Part shown: in pieces, positions 18,706 to 28,779 of the stretch
How positions within the stretch are numbered: the first letter of the stretch is position 1
Layout: every line of letters starts with the position of its first letter
Assembly: GCA_963786445.1 (NCBI GenBank)
Contig: CAWAZU010000008.1
Span: 1-64,000, forward strand
Direction: 5' to 3'
From: JAFKFJ01 sp963786445
Lineage (GTDB): Bacteria > Pseudomonadota > Alphaproteobacteria > Acetobacterales > Acetobacteraceae
DNA length: 64,000 nucleotides
Notes under the pieces: model-generated
The model's input: the letters and a program-made list of their open reading frames with translations, nothing else
What the model was told of the DNA's origin: nothing
The model's database searches: none
Position numbers and translations under genes: made by a program

Positions 18706-19016
18706 TCAATAGAAGCGGGGAATCGGGCCGTTGTGCGGCGTCGTGCGATCGCTGAGGTCGAACATCACCTCGTCGACATAGCACCAGCCCCAGCCTTCCG
18801 GCGGATCATAGCCTTCGATGATCGGATGGCGCGTTGCGATGGAAATGTTTGGTGGCGTGGCGGTTCGGCGAATCGTCGCAGCAGCCGACATGGCCGCAGG
18901 TGCGGCAGAGGCGCAGATGCACCCAAGCGCGAACCGATCTTCAGGCATTCCTCGCAGCCGAGCGCGCTGGGCGTCACGTCGCGGATGGCGTCGGCATGGG
19001 CGCATTCGTCGGCCAT
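18706..19016 (-). CDS. UBP-type zinc finger protein (frameshifted)
   Basis: A small protein of about 100 residues starting MADECAHADAIRDVTP after GGAGAG. Zinc-finger pieces lie in two frames: SALGCEECLKIGSRL, then (after a shift near 18925) a Cys/His-rich stretch ending HPIIEGYDPPEGWGWCYVD. UBP zinc fingers bind ubiquitin in eukaryotes; the bacterial role is unknown. Its ATG overlaps the reductase stop (TGATG), so the two are co-translated. Confidence 0.7.
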
Positions 19017-20720
19017 CACGGTCTCTCCGATGCGGGCTGGCGAGGCGCGGCCTTGTCGCTCGGCTGCGCGCCAGAAAGGCGTGCAGCGCCGCCACCACTT
19101 GCGCGCCTTCGCCCACCGCCGCGGCGACGCGCTTGACCGAGCCGGAGCGCACATCGCCGATGGCGAAAACGCCGGGCAGGCTGGTTTCGAGCGGCTGCGC
19201 GGACGTTCGCCGCCGGTGCGCACGAAGCCCTTGTCGTCGAGCGTGACGCCGGAGCCTGCCAGCCAGTCGGTATTCGGCTCGGCGCCGATGAACAGAAACA
19301 GGTGGCGGATCGCGCGCTTGCATCTCCTCGCCCGAGCGCGTGCGAGCGGCAGCGGATCGCTTGCCAGGATGCCGTCCTGCGCCTTCGAGCGCGGTGACCG
19401 TCGGTCTCGGTCAGGACTTCGATGTTCGGCGTGCGCGGCGATGCGGTCGACCAGATAGCGCGACATGGTGGCTTCCAGGCTCTGCTCCGCGCACGATCAT
19501 CCAGACCTTGGCGACCTGGCTCGCCAGATAGACCACCGCCTGGCCGGCGGAATTGCCGGCGCCGACCAGCGCCACCTCCTGCCCTGCGCACAGCCGCGCC
19601 TCCAGCGGCGAGGCCCAGTAATGCACGCGATGAGCCCTCGAAGTCGGCGAGATTGTCGACATCGAGACGGCGATAGCGGGCGCCGCTGGCGATCACCACG
19701 GTGCGGGCGCGGACCGTCTCGCTGATCGGCAAGGTCAAGCGCAAAGCGGCCGGCGTCCGATCCGACCTGTCGCCTGCAAGCTCGTGACCTCGTCGGGGAT
19801 GGCCATCTCGGCGCCGAATTTCTGCGCCTGGTTGTAGGCCCGCGCCATCAGCGCCATGCCGGAAATGCCGGTGGGAAAGCCGAGATAATTCTCGATGCGC
19901 GCCGAGGCGCCGGCCTGGCCGCCGAACGCGCGGCAGTCCAGCACCAGGACGGAAAGCCCCTCGGACGCGGCATAGACCGCGGCGGCAAGGCCGGCCGGTC
20001 CGGCGCCGACGATGACCACGTCGTAGATCTTGTCGGGATCGATCGGGCCGACCAGCCCGATGCAGCGCGCCAGTTCGGCCTCGCTCGGATTGCGCAGCAG
20101 CTGGCCGCCCGGGCAGAGCACGATCGGCAATTCAGCGGGCGGTGATATGAAAGCGCTCGATCAGCGTGTGCGCGCACGGATCGGTATCGGGGTCGAGACG
20201 CTGGTGCGGGTGGCCGTTGCGTGCGAGGAAGCCTTCCAGCCGCAGCACGTCGGCTTTGTCGGCGCTGCCGACGATGACGGGGCCGCCGGCGCCCGTCTCG
20301 AGCAGGCCGACACGGCGCAGGATCAGGGCCCGCATGATCCGCTCGCCCAGTTCGGCTTCCTGCACCAGAAGATCGCGCAGGCGGCGCGGCGGAATCACGA
20401 AGTGCCTCGACCGGCTCGCTCGCCACGGCATCGACCAGCGACGGGCGGTCGGAGAGCTGCGCCAGCTCGCCCATGAACGAGCCCGGACCGTGGGTCACGA
20501 TCGGGTCGGAATGCCCGAGGCCGCGCTGGCTGACCTGGACCCGTCCGGTCAGGATGACGAAGGCTCCCGGGGCAATCATGCCGGTGACGACGAGGCTTTC
20601 GCCGGCGGCATAGGATTTATGCTCGCCGAAGCGCAGCAGCCGATCGATTTCCGCCGGCGTCAGTATCGGGAACATCTGATCACGTCGGGTCTCGATGACC
20701 GACTGCGCTGACGGCGGCAT
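19016..20720 (-). CDS. Cyclic nucleotide-binding domain - thioredoxin reductase fusion (several frameshifts)
   Basis: Starts MPPSAQSVIETRRDQMFP after GAGGGAATC. Pieces in order: a cNMP-binding domain (YAAGESLVVTGMIAPGAF, GPGSFMGELAQLSDRPSLV), a linker domain (GERIMRALILRRVGLLE), and a thioredoxin-reductase-type flavoprotein with FAD motif VVIVGAGPAGLAAAVYAASE and NAD motif VALVGAGNSAGQAVVYLA. At least five single-base shifts break the frame. The usual TrxR redox CxxC is not evident where expected. Order and total length (about 568 codons) fit a complete gene read with errors. Confidence 0.7.
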
Positions 20721-20910
20721 GATTCCCTCGCGGCAGGGGGCATCAGGAGAAAAACCGCCACCTGAGCGATCCATCCAGGGTAGCGGCGTCGAATATATAT
20801 AGGACCGCACCCCGCCCTGTGACATCCTGTGGAGACCCGATAGAGTGCGCCGGCGTCGGAGCTGGCGCGTTTCCCTTAAGCCTTCGAGTCTTACGCGAGA
20901 ATTCACGACC

Positions 20911-21809
20911 ATGTCCGATGAAAGGATGATGGCGCAAATCTCCAGGCAAGGCGGGCTTCATCGCCGCGCTTGACCAGAGCGGCGGGTCGACGCCCGGCGC
21001 CCTGCGCCTCTACGGCATTCCGGACAGCGCCTACAGCGGCGATGCCGAAATGTTCAAACTCATGCAACGGATGCGGGTGCGCATCATGACCTCGCCGGCC
21101 TTTACCGGAGCCAAGGTCATCGCGGCCATCCTGTTCGAAGGCACGATGGACGGTGAGGTTCAGGGAAAGCCGGTTCCAGCCTTCCTGTGGGAGGAGCGCG
21201 GCGTCATCCCCTTTCTGAAGGTCGACAAGGGGCTTGAGGCCGAGAACGACGGTGTCAGCCTGATGAAGCCGATGCCGGCGCTCGATGCGCTGCTCGCCCG
21301 GGCGGTGAAGCTCGGCGTCTTCGGCACCAAGATGCGCTCGGTCATCAACCTGCGCCTCGAAAGACGGGATCGCTGCCGTGGTGGCGCAGCAGTTCGACGT
21401 GGCCGCGCAGATCGCCGAGCACGGGCTGATGCCGATCATCGAGCCGGAAGTCTCGATCAAGAGCCCGGACAAGGCCGGTGCGGAAGCCATCCTTCTCGCG
21501 GAATTGAGCGGGAAGCTCGATACCCTGCCGGATGGCCGCCAGGTGATGCTCAAGCTGACGATCCCCGATGTCCCGGATTTCTATTCGGCGCTGATCAACC
21601 ACAAGCGCGTCGCCCGGGTTGTCGCGCTGTCCGGCGGTTATACGCGCGCCGCTGCCTGCCAACGCCTCTCCGCCAATCACGGGATGATCGCGAGCTTTTC
21701 GCGGGCCCTGGCCGAAGACCTGAGGTATTCGATGAGCGATGCCGCGTTTGACGCGGCGCTGGCAAAGGCCATCGACGAGATCTATCGGGCCTCGACCGCG
21801 AAGATTTAA
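20911..21809 (+). CDS. Fructose-bisphosphate aldolase class I (two frameshifts)
   Basis: Starts MSDERMMAQIS. After one shift near 20945 it continues GFIAALDQSGGSTPGALRLY. After a second near 21357 it continues VVAQQFDVAAQIAEHGLMPIIEPEVS. The bacterial class I motifs (ALDQSGGSTP, FLWEERGVIPFLKVDKGL, IIEPEV) are all present, and the total is about 298 residues, as usual. It makes or cleaves fructose 1,6-bisphosphate through a Schiff-base lysine. Confidence 0.85.
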
Positions 21810-21975
21810 TGCCGGGCTGCTTAAGACGAGGGCCAGGGATGAGCTCGATTGGCTCGACCCGGGCACGCCATGCGCATCGGGGGCAGGTATAGGGGGCACC
21901 AAAGCCGGTTCCGCACCAACAGCGCCAGTTCCGGGAGCGGCAGCCCGGCGCCGTTAGCGGACTCCGCGACGCCAG

Positions 21976-22330
21976 TTAAAAGGCGTCGAGGAGAAGCTTT
22001 GCTTTTTTCAGGTCCGCGGTGTCGAACCCTTCGGTAAAGCGATGGTAGACCGGCTGGAGAAGAGTCTTCGCATCGGCAGAACGGCCTTGGTCGCGCAATA
22101 ACCCGGCAAGGCTCATGGCAGCACGCAATTCCCGGGACAAGGCGCCCTGGCCACGTGCGAGATCGAGGGCTTGCCGGAAAAGATCCTCGGCTGCGGCCGC
22201 CGCAGTCGGTCCACCCTGCAACAGAAGAAGCTCGCCTTTGATGCGCAACATCTCGGCAATCATCCACCGTTCTTCAGTGACGATGGCAAGCCGCTTGGCC
22301 CGTTCACCCGCGAGTCCCGGATCGCCGAGC
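21976..22330 (-). pseudogene. TPR-type regulator/cyclase, C-terminal fragment
   Basis: About 115 codons reading TEERWMIAEMLRIKGELLLL, QALDLARGQGALSRELRAA and LLQPVYHRFTEGFDTADLKK. This is the typical C-terminal TPR end of adenylate/guanylate-cyclase-type or AfsR-like ATPase regulators. The upstream majority of the gene is missing. Stranded debris. Confidence 0.65.
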
Positions 22331-22470
22331 CGCGCGGGCTTGCCGTCAACCGGAAGGATGGGCTGCTGTTCATCAACAGTGCCACCGACCGCGTGCTTGC
22401 GATCGACCGCAATGGCGTGGTGGTGCACGATAGCGGCCCGATCGATGGCGCACGGCAGACCCGCAGATGA
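22304..22470 (+). pseudogene. Beta-propeller (NHL/SMP-30-like) fragment
   Basis: About 55 codons: SRIAEPRGLAVNRKDGLLF and INSATDRVLAIDRNGVVVHD look like one blade of an NHL/gluconolactonase-type propeller. Both ends are missing. It overlaps the next ORF start by 4 bp, by chance or through joining of unrelated pieces. Confidence 0.5.
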
Positions 22471-23190
22471 TCGAGACCAAGTTCTTTCGCGTTGTGGACA
22501 ACAATGCGGCTCCCGTCCTCGAGAGCATGATACGGGAAGGGCCGGCGACGCTCGGTGAGGACAAGAGACGCAGTTGGACGCTCTTCCTGATGTCGATGCT
22601 CATTCGCAGCCCGAACTCATTGGTCGAGATCAGGAGCGTTATACATGGCTTCCTAAGGGCCAATCTCGAGGAGTTGCGTCAGTCGGACTACGCGGCGTCC
22701 CGTCAGCCTGACGACCCGGAATCCATCTACGACTTCGCTATGGCGCGGGCGCCGGAGCTAATGGAAGCCTACAAGGCCGCGCTGCCGGACATGATCGACA
22801 ACGACGTTGTTGGTCAGCACATTACCAACATGCGATGGGCGGTGCTCAATCTCTCGGCGGCCCCGCATACGCTCGTGACAGGGGACAGGCCCTGCATGAC
22901 ATCACGAGGAATAGCCGATCCGGCGTGCATGCTGAGCCTGCCGGTTTCGCCAACGCACCTCTTCGTGGCGGCGCACGATATCGCGCTGTTGCGCCGACTT
23001 GGTGCGCAGCCCGCTCGGGACACAGGTACGCAACTCGAATGATTGCATCGTTAAGTTGGCCGTGCAGAACATCTATGGTTGCACCGGAGCCCATCTGACC
23101 TTTGTCGAAAATAGGCTCCGCAAGGCGGATGATCCGATCGTTCCCGGCGTCATCCTGCGTGGCAGCGCTCAATCTCCTGCCGTCGCCTGA
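22467..23190 (+). pseudogene. DUF4238 family protein, 5'-truncated and frameshifted
   Basis: The visible part runs from RVVDNNAAPVLESMIREG through FLMSMLIRSPNSLVEIRS to MTSRGIADPACMLSLPVSP. After a shift near 23030 it continues NDCIVKLAVQNIYG and ahead to HLTFVENRLRK. This is the C-terminal two-thirds of DUF4238; the usual HYVPQ-type N-terminus is absent. Function unknown. The family often sits among mobile genes. Confidence 0.65.
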
Positions 23191-23618
23191 TCGTGTCCTC
23201 GCTGCTCGGGAGACAGGTCGCCATAAGCGCGTTGTTGCGGGGCTGGTGGCCGGGCTTCAACGTTATCCTCTCGAAGTGCTCTGGCTCCTGCGCATGGGTA
23301 AGCTGCCGTCTCGTTTGTGCGTGAGGCAGGAAGGGCAGAGCGGCCAGGCTGCAACGGGAAGAGGTAGCGTCTTGTCGCCCCGCGCCCAGCGCTTCTAGCT
23401 TGTAAGCTATGAGCGTCTCGATCTCCGATCCATCTTTCTAGGCCGGAAACTCAAGATGTTGGCCGCAACTGGGTGGGTAAGTCTAGACATGAAGGACCGC
23501 AATCCCGGCACTGGCTCATCAAAACAGTCGTCCGATAACGACCAGTCACCGCCCCCAGGGGTCTGCTCCCGCACGTAGACGCGGAGGGTCACACGCGCGC
23601 CGCACCCTGCGGAATGCG
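23191..23618. other. Gene-free stretch, nothing recognised
   Basis: 428 bp with only short or shadow ORFs and no ribosome-binding site pointing to a start. No RNA gene or repeat was recognised. Confidence 0.4.
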
Positions 23619-24422
23619 TCATCCAAGTCCGGCCGCTCGCGCAATCAGGAACAGCCCTGTCCCCACGATGACGGCTCCGATGGCGCGCGCGATTCGCTCA
23701 CCGCCCGGTGCAAGACGCTCGACGGTGATGGCTGCCGCCACGACAACCATCGCGCGCAGGTCCATGACTCCGACGACAAGGAGGATCGCCATCAGATTAG
23801 CACAACAGTCGCTGCAGTGGAGGCCGAGGCGCAGGCCGTGTCGCCAAGCCGTGCCGGCGTCCGCCGGCAACGGACGGCCGCGCCCGGGTGCCTCCCGGCA
23901 GCAGGCAAGGTGATGGGCCTTCCACGCGGTGAACTGGAGCGCGCCGGCGATCAGGACGACCGCACCGACCGCGATCGGGACGGCGCGCGCCAGCGCCGGC
24001 AGCTGCATCTCAATCGCCGCCAGCGCGACGCCCAGCGGAAAGGCGGCCATTCCGAACATGGTCCAGACGAAGAAGTACCCCGCGCCCACCAGCGCGGTCA
24101 GCCGGCCCAGGCGCGTCTCGCCGGTCCTGCCGACGGCCTGGCGGTAGCGCCGCAGCATCGGCACCAGGGATGGTAGCATCATCGCCACCATCATCACGAC
24201 CCACATGCCGAGGAACGACGCCGCGGCGCCAAGCCACGTCTGTCCGGGCATCCGCATCCACGCCATCGACATCGTCCAGCCGCCTGGCATCGGCATCTCG
24301 CCCATCGCCGACATGGACGCGCTCCAGACGATCGTCACCGCCGCGCTGGCGGCGAAGAGCAGCGCCGAGACGCCGAAGAAGGCTCGCTCGGAAGCTCGCT
24401 CGGAAGCCAGGTGACGCGACAT
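23619..24422 (-). CDS. DUF2182 integral membrane protein
   Basis: About 267 residues from ATG 24422; an in-frame start 30 bp upstream is less likely. Around six hydrophobic segments with the family's methionine/tryptophan-rich motifs (GEMPMPGGWTMSMAWM, MWVVMMVAMMLPSLVPML) and a Cys-rich loop (HCSDCCANLM). DUF2182 is a predicted metal-binding membrane family often found beside DUF1326; no reaction is established. Intact frame. Confidence 0.85.
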   Translation of the reverse strand: MSRHLASERASERAFFGVSALLFAASAAVTIVWSASMSAMGEMPMPGGWTMSMAWMRMPGQTWLGAAASFLGMWVVMMVAMMLPSLVPMLRRYRQAVGRTGETRLGRLTALVGAGYFFVWTMFGMAAFPLGVALAAIEMQLPALARAVPIAVGAVVLIAGALQFTAWKAHHLACCREAPGRGRPLPADAGTAWRHGLRLGLHCSDCCANLMAILLVVGVMDLRAMVVVAAAITVERLAPGGERIARAIGAVIVGTGLFLIARAAGLG

Positions 24423-24470
24423 CTCCCGTCCCGCCAGTTGCGCGAATGGCACCCACGACGTGGCTCAGCG

Positions 24471-25243
24471 CTGGTCGTACTCGTCGTGGCGGCGCCACCA
24501 GACGCCCGCCTCGTTGCGCCCCTTGGGGGCGCGGTCGAGCCACTGGTACATGCCCCAGAGGCCGTCCAGCCCGCGCGCATAGGTGGAATAGGTGTGGTAG
24601 ACGACGCCGTCCTCGAGCACGAACGCGCTCATGCCCGGCCGCTCGCGCACGTAGGTGGCCGCGTCGGTGCCGGCCATGGCCGCGTTCTGGACGACAGGCT
24701 CCGGAAGCGTCGTGCGCGACCATCGCGTGGCCGCCGCGCCGATAGTTGTATTCGATGCCCCCTTCGCGCTGTTGCTGCCTCGGTGATCGAGACGTTGAAG
24801 TCGAAGTTGAAGTCGCTGCCGAGCGAGGACGCCCAGGGAAACGTCCACCCCATCCGCTGCTTGTAGGCCTGCAGCTTCGCGAGCGGCGCCCGCGACACCG
24901 CCGATAGCGTGACGTCGTGGTTCGCCAGGTGGACGACGAATCCGTCGAACCCGTCCGCGATCGTCGAGCAGGACGGACAGCCCGCCGTGTAGTCGGGCCC
25001 GAACATGAAGTGGTAGACGAGGAGCTGCGAGCGCCCGCGGAAGAGGTCTGCCAGCGAGGCGCTCCCCTCGTCGGTCTCGAACCGATACTCCTTGTCGATC
25101 CGAACCCACGGCAGCTCCTGCCGCCGCCGCGCCAGCTCGTCGCTGCGCCGCGTCAGCTCCTTCTCCGCCTCGAGCAGCTCGAGCCGCGGCCGCCAGCCAC
25201 TCTTCGCGTGTCCCGATCGTGTGTGGTCGTCATGGCGTTGCAC
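24471..25243 (-). CDS. DUF899 thioredoxin-like protein (frameshifted)
   Basis: N-terminal part MQRHDDHTRSGHAKSGW to FPWASSLGSDFNFDFNVS carries the DUF899 landmarks EKELTRRSDELARRRQELPW and HFMFGPDYTAGCPSCS (CPSC). After shifts near 24720-24770 the C-terminal part continues FVLEDGVVYHTYSTYARGLD and ends EAGVWWRRHDEYDQR. Total about 257 residues, normal. A thioredoxin-fold protein of unknown substrate. Confidence 0.75.
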
Positions 25244-25329
25244 TCCTTTCGCTTCCGGTGGTCGTGACGTGCGCTAGATTGGCGAGCGGACACCGGGACG
25301 GTGGGAGTGACAAGTGTGGCGGGATTCCG

Positions 25330-26569
25330 ATGGACTCGCTGATCACGGCCGCGGCGCGCGCGCTCGCCGCGGGCGATCCGCTCGGCGCCCTGAACCGGGT
25401 CGCCCTGCGCGACGACGCGCCTGCGCTCGCGCTGCGCGGCATCGCGATGGCGCAGCTCGGCGATCTCGCTCGCGCCAAGGCCCTGCTGCGAAGCGCGGCG
25501 CGCGCCTTCGGTCCGAAAGAGGCGGTGGCCCGCGCGCGATGCATCGTCGCCGAGGCCGAGATCGCGCTCGTCTCGCGCGATCTGGGCTGGCCCGCGAAGG
25601 CGCTCGACGCGGCGCGGGCGACGCTCGAAGCGCACGGCGACCGGGTGAACGCCGCGCATGCGCGGCATCTCGAGGTCCGGCGCCTGCTGCTGATCGGGCG
25701 CCTCGACGAGGCCGAGCGCGCGCTCGCCGAGCTCGACCCCGCGCCCTTCCCGCCCGCGTCGCGGGCCGCCCACGAGCTGGTCGTTGCGGGAATCGCGATG
25801 CGGCGCTTGCGGACGAAGGCGGCGCGCGCTGCGCTCGCCCGGGCCGAGCACGCCGCGCGCGCAGGCGGACATCCCCGCGCTGACGGCGGAGGTCGAAAGC
25901 GCATCCCTGGTGCTGAACACGCCGGCCGCGCGCCTGATCGCGCGCGGCGAGGAGCGACCCCTTCTGCTCGAGGAGGTCGAAGCGCTGCTGGCGTCGGACG
26001 CCCTCGTCGTGGATGCGTGCCGCCATGTCGTGCGGCGACGCGGGCACGGTGGTCTCGCTCGCGACGCGCCCGGTCTTGTTCGCGCTCGCCCGCGCGCTGG
26101 GCGAAGCGTGGCCCGGCGACGTGCCGCGGGAGCACGCTCGTCGCGCGCGCGTTCCGGGCGAAGCACGCCGATGAATCGCATCGCGCGCGGCTGCGGGTCG
26201 AAATCGGGCGGCTTCGCGCGGCGCTGCGGACGCTTGCCGACGTGCGCGCGACGAAGCGGGGCTTTGCGCTGGCGCCGCGCCGCGCGCGCGAGGTCGTCGT
26301 GCTGGCGCGGCCGGTCGAGGAGGCAGCATGCGGCGGTGCTCGCCTTCCTCGCCGACGGTGAGTCGTGGTCGAGCTCGGCCCTGGCGCTTGCGCTTGGCAC
26401 CAGCCAGCGCACCGTGCAGCGGGCGCTCGATGCGCTTGCGGCGGCGGGCAAGGTGCAGTCGTTCGGTCGCGGGCGGGCGCGTCGCTGGATGACCCCGCCC
26501 GTGCCGGGATTCCCGACGACCTTGTTACTCCCCGCGTCCGCTGCCCGAGTGACTAGGATGGAAGCATGA
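25330..26569 (+). CDS. Winged-helix regulator with TPR-like N-terminus (several frameshifts)
   Basis: Starts MDSLITAAARALAAGDPLGAL. The first 180 residues are alanine/arginine-rich helical repeats of TPR type (ARAKALLRSAARAFGPKEAV). A middle region (PALTAEVESASLVLNTPAAR) and a C-terminal helix-turn-helix (LALALGTSQRTVQRALDALA) follow in other frames. Breaks lie near 25870, 26035, 26140 and 26325. Very Ala/Arg-rich codon use. Probably regulates the flanking DUF899 or propeller genes; this is inference. Confidence 0.6.
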
Positions 26570-27253
26570 AACGATCAGCGGCCGAAATCCTCCGTGAGTA
26601 TGGCCCCTTTCCGGGTGCCGACCGCGTGAATGGGGTCACCTATGACGGCCAGCACGTCTGGTTTGCCAGCCGGAGACAAGCTGAACGCCCTCGATCCGGC
26701 GAGCGGGAAGACGGTGCGCTCGATCGATGTCGCCGCGCATGCGGGAACGGCCTTCGACGGCCAGCACCTGTTTCAGATCGCCGAGGATCGAATCCAGAAG
26801 ATCGATCCGAAGACCGGCCGCGTGCTCGCCACGATCCCGGCGCCCGGCGGCGGCGGTGACTCAGGGCTCGCGTGGGCCGAAGGGACGCTCTGGGTGGGGC
26901 AGCATCGGGACCGGAAGATCCATCAGATCGATCCCCGAGACAGGGGCGATTCTTCGCACCATCGAGTCCAACCGCTTCGTCACCGGGGTCACCTGGATCG
27001 ACGGAGAGCTCTGGCACGGCACCTGGGAAGGTGACGAGAGCGATTTGCGGCGAGTCGATCCTCGAACGGGAGAGGTCCTGGAGAGGCTCGAAATGCCGCC
27101 CGGCATCGGCGTGTCGGGGCTCGAGTCCGATGGCGGCGATCAGTTCTTCTGCGGCGGCGGAAGCAGCGGGAAGGTGAGAGCCGTCCGCCGGCCCAGGCGA
27201 ATCTCCACGAAAGACAGCAGCTCCGAGACCGGCTTCGAACCCGCGAGCAAGTA
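26566..27253 (+). CDS. Glutaminyl cyclase-like / PQQ-like beta-propeller protein (two frameshifts)
   Basis: Pieces in order: MKRSAAEILREYGPFPGADR; ALDPASGKTVRSIDVAAHAG; QKIDPKTGRVLATIPAPGG; RTIESNRFVTGVTWIDGELW; then a C-terminal blade with GEVLERLEMPPGIGVSGLES. Repeated W-x-G / D-P-x-T-G blades suggest a YncE/Vgb-like propeller of about 225 residues. Shifts near 26670 and 26935. No signal peptide seen. It overlaps the upstream regulator by 4 bp. Enzymatic function not assignable. Confidence 0.65.
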
Positions 27254-27541
27254 GGGAAAGCTGCCCTCGCGGGCAGCAAGCCAGGGCGTTCAGTAAGTCC
27301 GCTCTTCCATGAGCCTCGCCTCAAGCTGCCGGTCTGCTATCGGCCAAAAGCAATCGAAGGAATGCCGAGCTAAAGGGGGATGTCCCGGCGCGTGTTGAAA
27401 CTCGCCTGACGGCCAATGTCCGATTCCAACCTACGCGGCGATTGAGTTTGGTTCAACAGCGGGACTGCTCCCGTGCCGGGCTTGCAGGGCGGCAAAGTTG
27501 GGGTTGCCCCGCCTTTGTGGACGGTTGATGGGCTTGGGCGG

Positions 27542-28405
27542 TTATCGGGTGGTTTCGGTTTCTGGGGTAAGCTCCCGCTCATAGTGGATGGGCGATTTGT
27601 ATCCGATCGCTGAGTGGAGGCGGACCGGGTTGTAGAAGCCTTCGATGTAGCTGAAGCAGGCGGTCTTCGCTTCAGTTTGCGAGGCGAATTTTCTTCGCGA
27701 CAGGAGTTCACACTCGAGCGTGGAGAAGAAGCTCTCGCACATGGCGTTGTCGTAAGCATCGCCGACCGATCCCATTGAGGGCCGGACGCCGACCTCCCGA
27801 CAGCGGCCGCCAAAAGCAAGCGATGTGTATTGGCTGCCTTGGTCGGAGTGGTGGATGACATCGTCCGGCCGCCGTTGTCCGACGGCCATTTCCAAGGCGT
27901 CCAGTACCAGCTCCGTGCGGAGATGGCTGGCCATTGACCAGCCGACGATCTTGCGGCTGCAGGCGTCGAGTACCACGGCAAGATACAGGAACCCGGTCGC
28001 AGTCGGCACGAAGGTGATGTCGGCCACCCATAGGTGGTTGGGCGCCTCCGCGACGAATTTGCGATCGACCAGGTCAGGCGCTGGCCGGGCATCCTGATCC
28101 CGCCGCGTTGTCGTGGGACCACGTCCACGATGACAGGCGCCCACCAGCCCAGCGGCGCGCATCAGACGAGCAATCCTCTTGCGCCCATGCATTTCGCCGT
28201 CTGCCCGGAGCTGAGCGTGGATACGTGGCGCGCCATACAGCTGTCGTGAGCTGGCGTGGATGGTTCTGACGCGCGTCAGCAGCGCGTCATCGGCTCGCGC
28301 ATGCGTCGATGGTGGACGATCGCGCCATGCGTAATAGCCAGCGGTGGAGACGCCGAGCACGCGCGCCATGGTCGTGACGGGAAACAGGGCCTGGTTGGTG
28401 CTCAT
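27542..28405 (-). CDS. IS3 family transposase OrfB, copy 2
   Basis: Protein identical to the copy at 4670-5533, with the same DDE motifs (WVADITFVPT, HHSDQGSQYTS, YDNAMCESFFSTLECE). Intact. Confidence 0.95.
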   Translation of the reverse strand: MSTNQALFPVTTMARVLGVSTAGYYAWRDRPPSTHARADDALLTRVRTIHASSRQLYGAPRIHAQLRADGEMHGRKRIARLMRAAGLVGACHRGRGPTTTRRDQDARPAPDLVDRKFVAEAPNHLWVADITFVPTATGFLYLAVVLDACSRKIVGWSMASHLRTELVLDALEMAVGQRRPDDVIHHSDQGSQYTSLAFGGRCREVGVRPSMGSVGDAYDNAMCESFFSTLECELLSRRKFASQTEAKTACFSYIEGFYNPVRLHSAIGYKSPIHYERELTPETETTR

Positions 28406-28725
28406 GAACCCGAAGATCCGGACGATACCGCGCCGCTCTCGCGGGCAAACCAGGCCGCGGCTTTTGAGAGGATGTCACGCTCCAGCCGGAGCTGGCGCAC
28501 CTCGCGGCGGAGCTTGATCAGTTCCTCCCGCTCGGCACTGGACGTCGGCTCCACCTTCTCCTCCCGGCGGCCTTCGCTGCGATCGGCCTGAGCAATCCAG
28601 TTGCGGATCGACTGCGCGGTCGGTTCGAACTCGCGAGCAAGATCCTCCGGATCACGTCCGGCGCGGGCCAACTCGATCATCTGACGCCGGAACTCCGGCG
28701 CATAGGGCAGACGGGTTTCGGGCAT
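28402..28725 (-). CDS. IS3 family transposase OrfA, copy 2
   Basis: 107 residues, identical to the copy at 4350-4673, with the same ATGA overlap and the same CAAAAG slippery run before the orfB start. Intact. Confidence 0.92.
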   Translation of the reverse strand: MPETRLPYAPEFRRQMIELARAGRDPEDLAREFEPTAQSIRNWIAQADRSEGRREEKVEPTSSAEREELIKLRREVRQLRLERDILSKAAAWFARESGAVSSGSSGS

Positions 28726-28779
28726 AAGGACACCTTGGGGTCAAAGCTTCAGGGTGTCCACGAAGGCGGGGCAATCCCA

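Larger units (their letters stand above)
27499..28779 (-). mobile_element. IS3-family element, copy 2 (inverted relative to copy 1)
   Basis: 1,281 bp, the same length as copy 1 and nearly identical. The only difference I noticed is a silent C/A change in orfB. Ends are TGGGGTTGCCCCGCCTTTGT at 27499 and GGCGGGGCAATCCCA ending 28779. No short target duplication is visible (AAGT before, CCCA after). It truncates the IS1380 transposase on its right. Confidence 0.92.

Noticed and set aside
27237..27252. tRNA T-loop-like TTCGAACCC at the end of the propeller gene
   Set aside because: No matching acceptor or anticodon stems flank it. It is within coding sequence.
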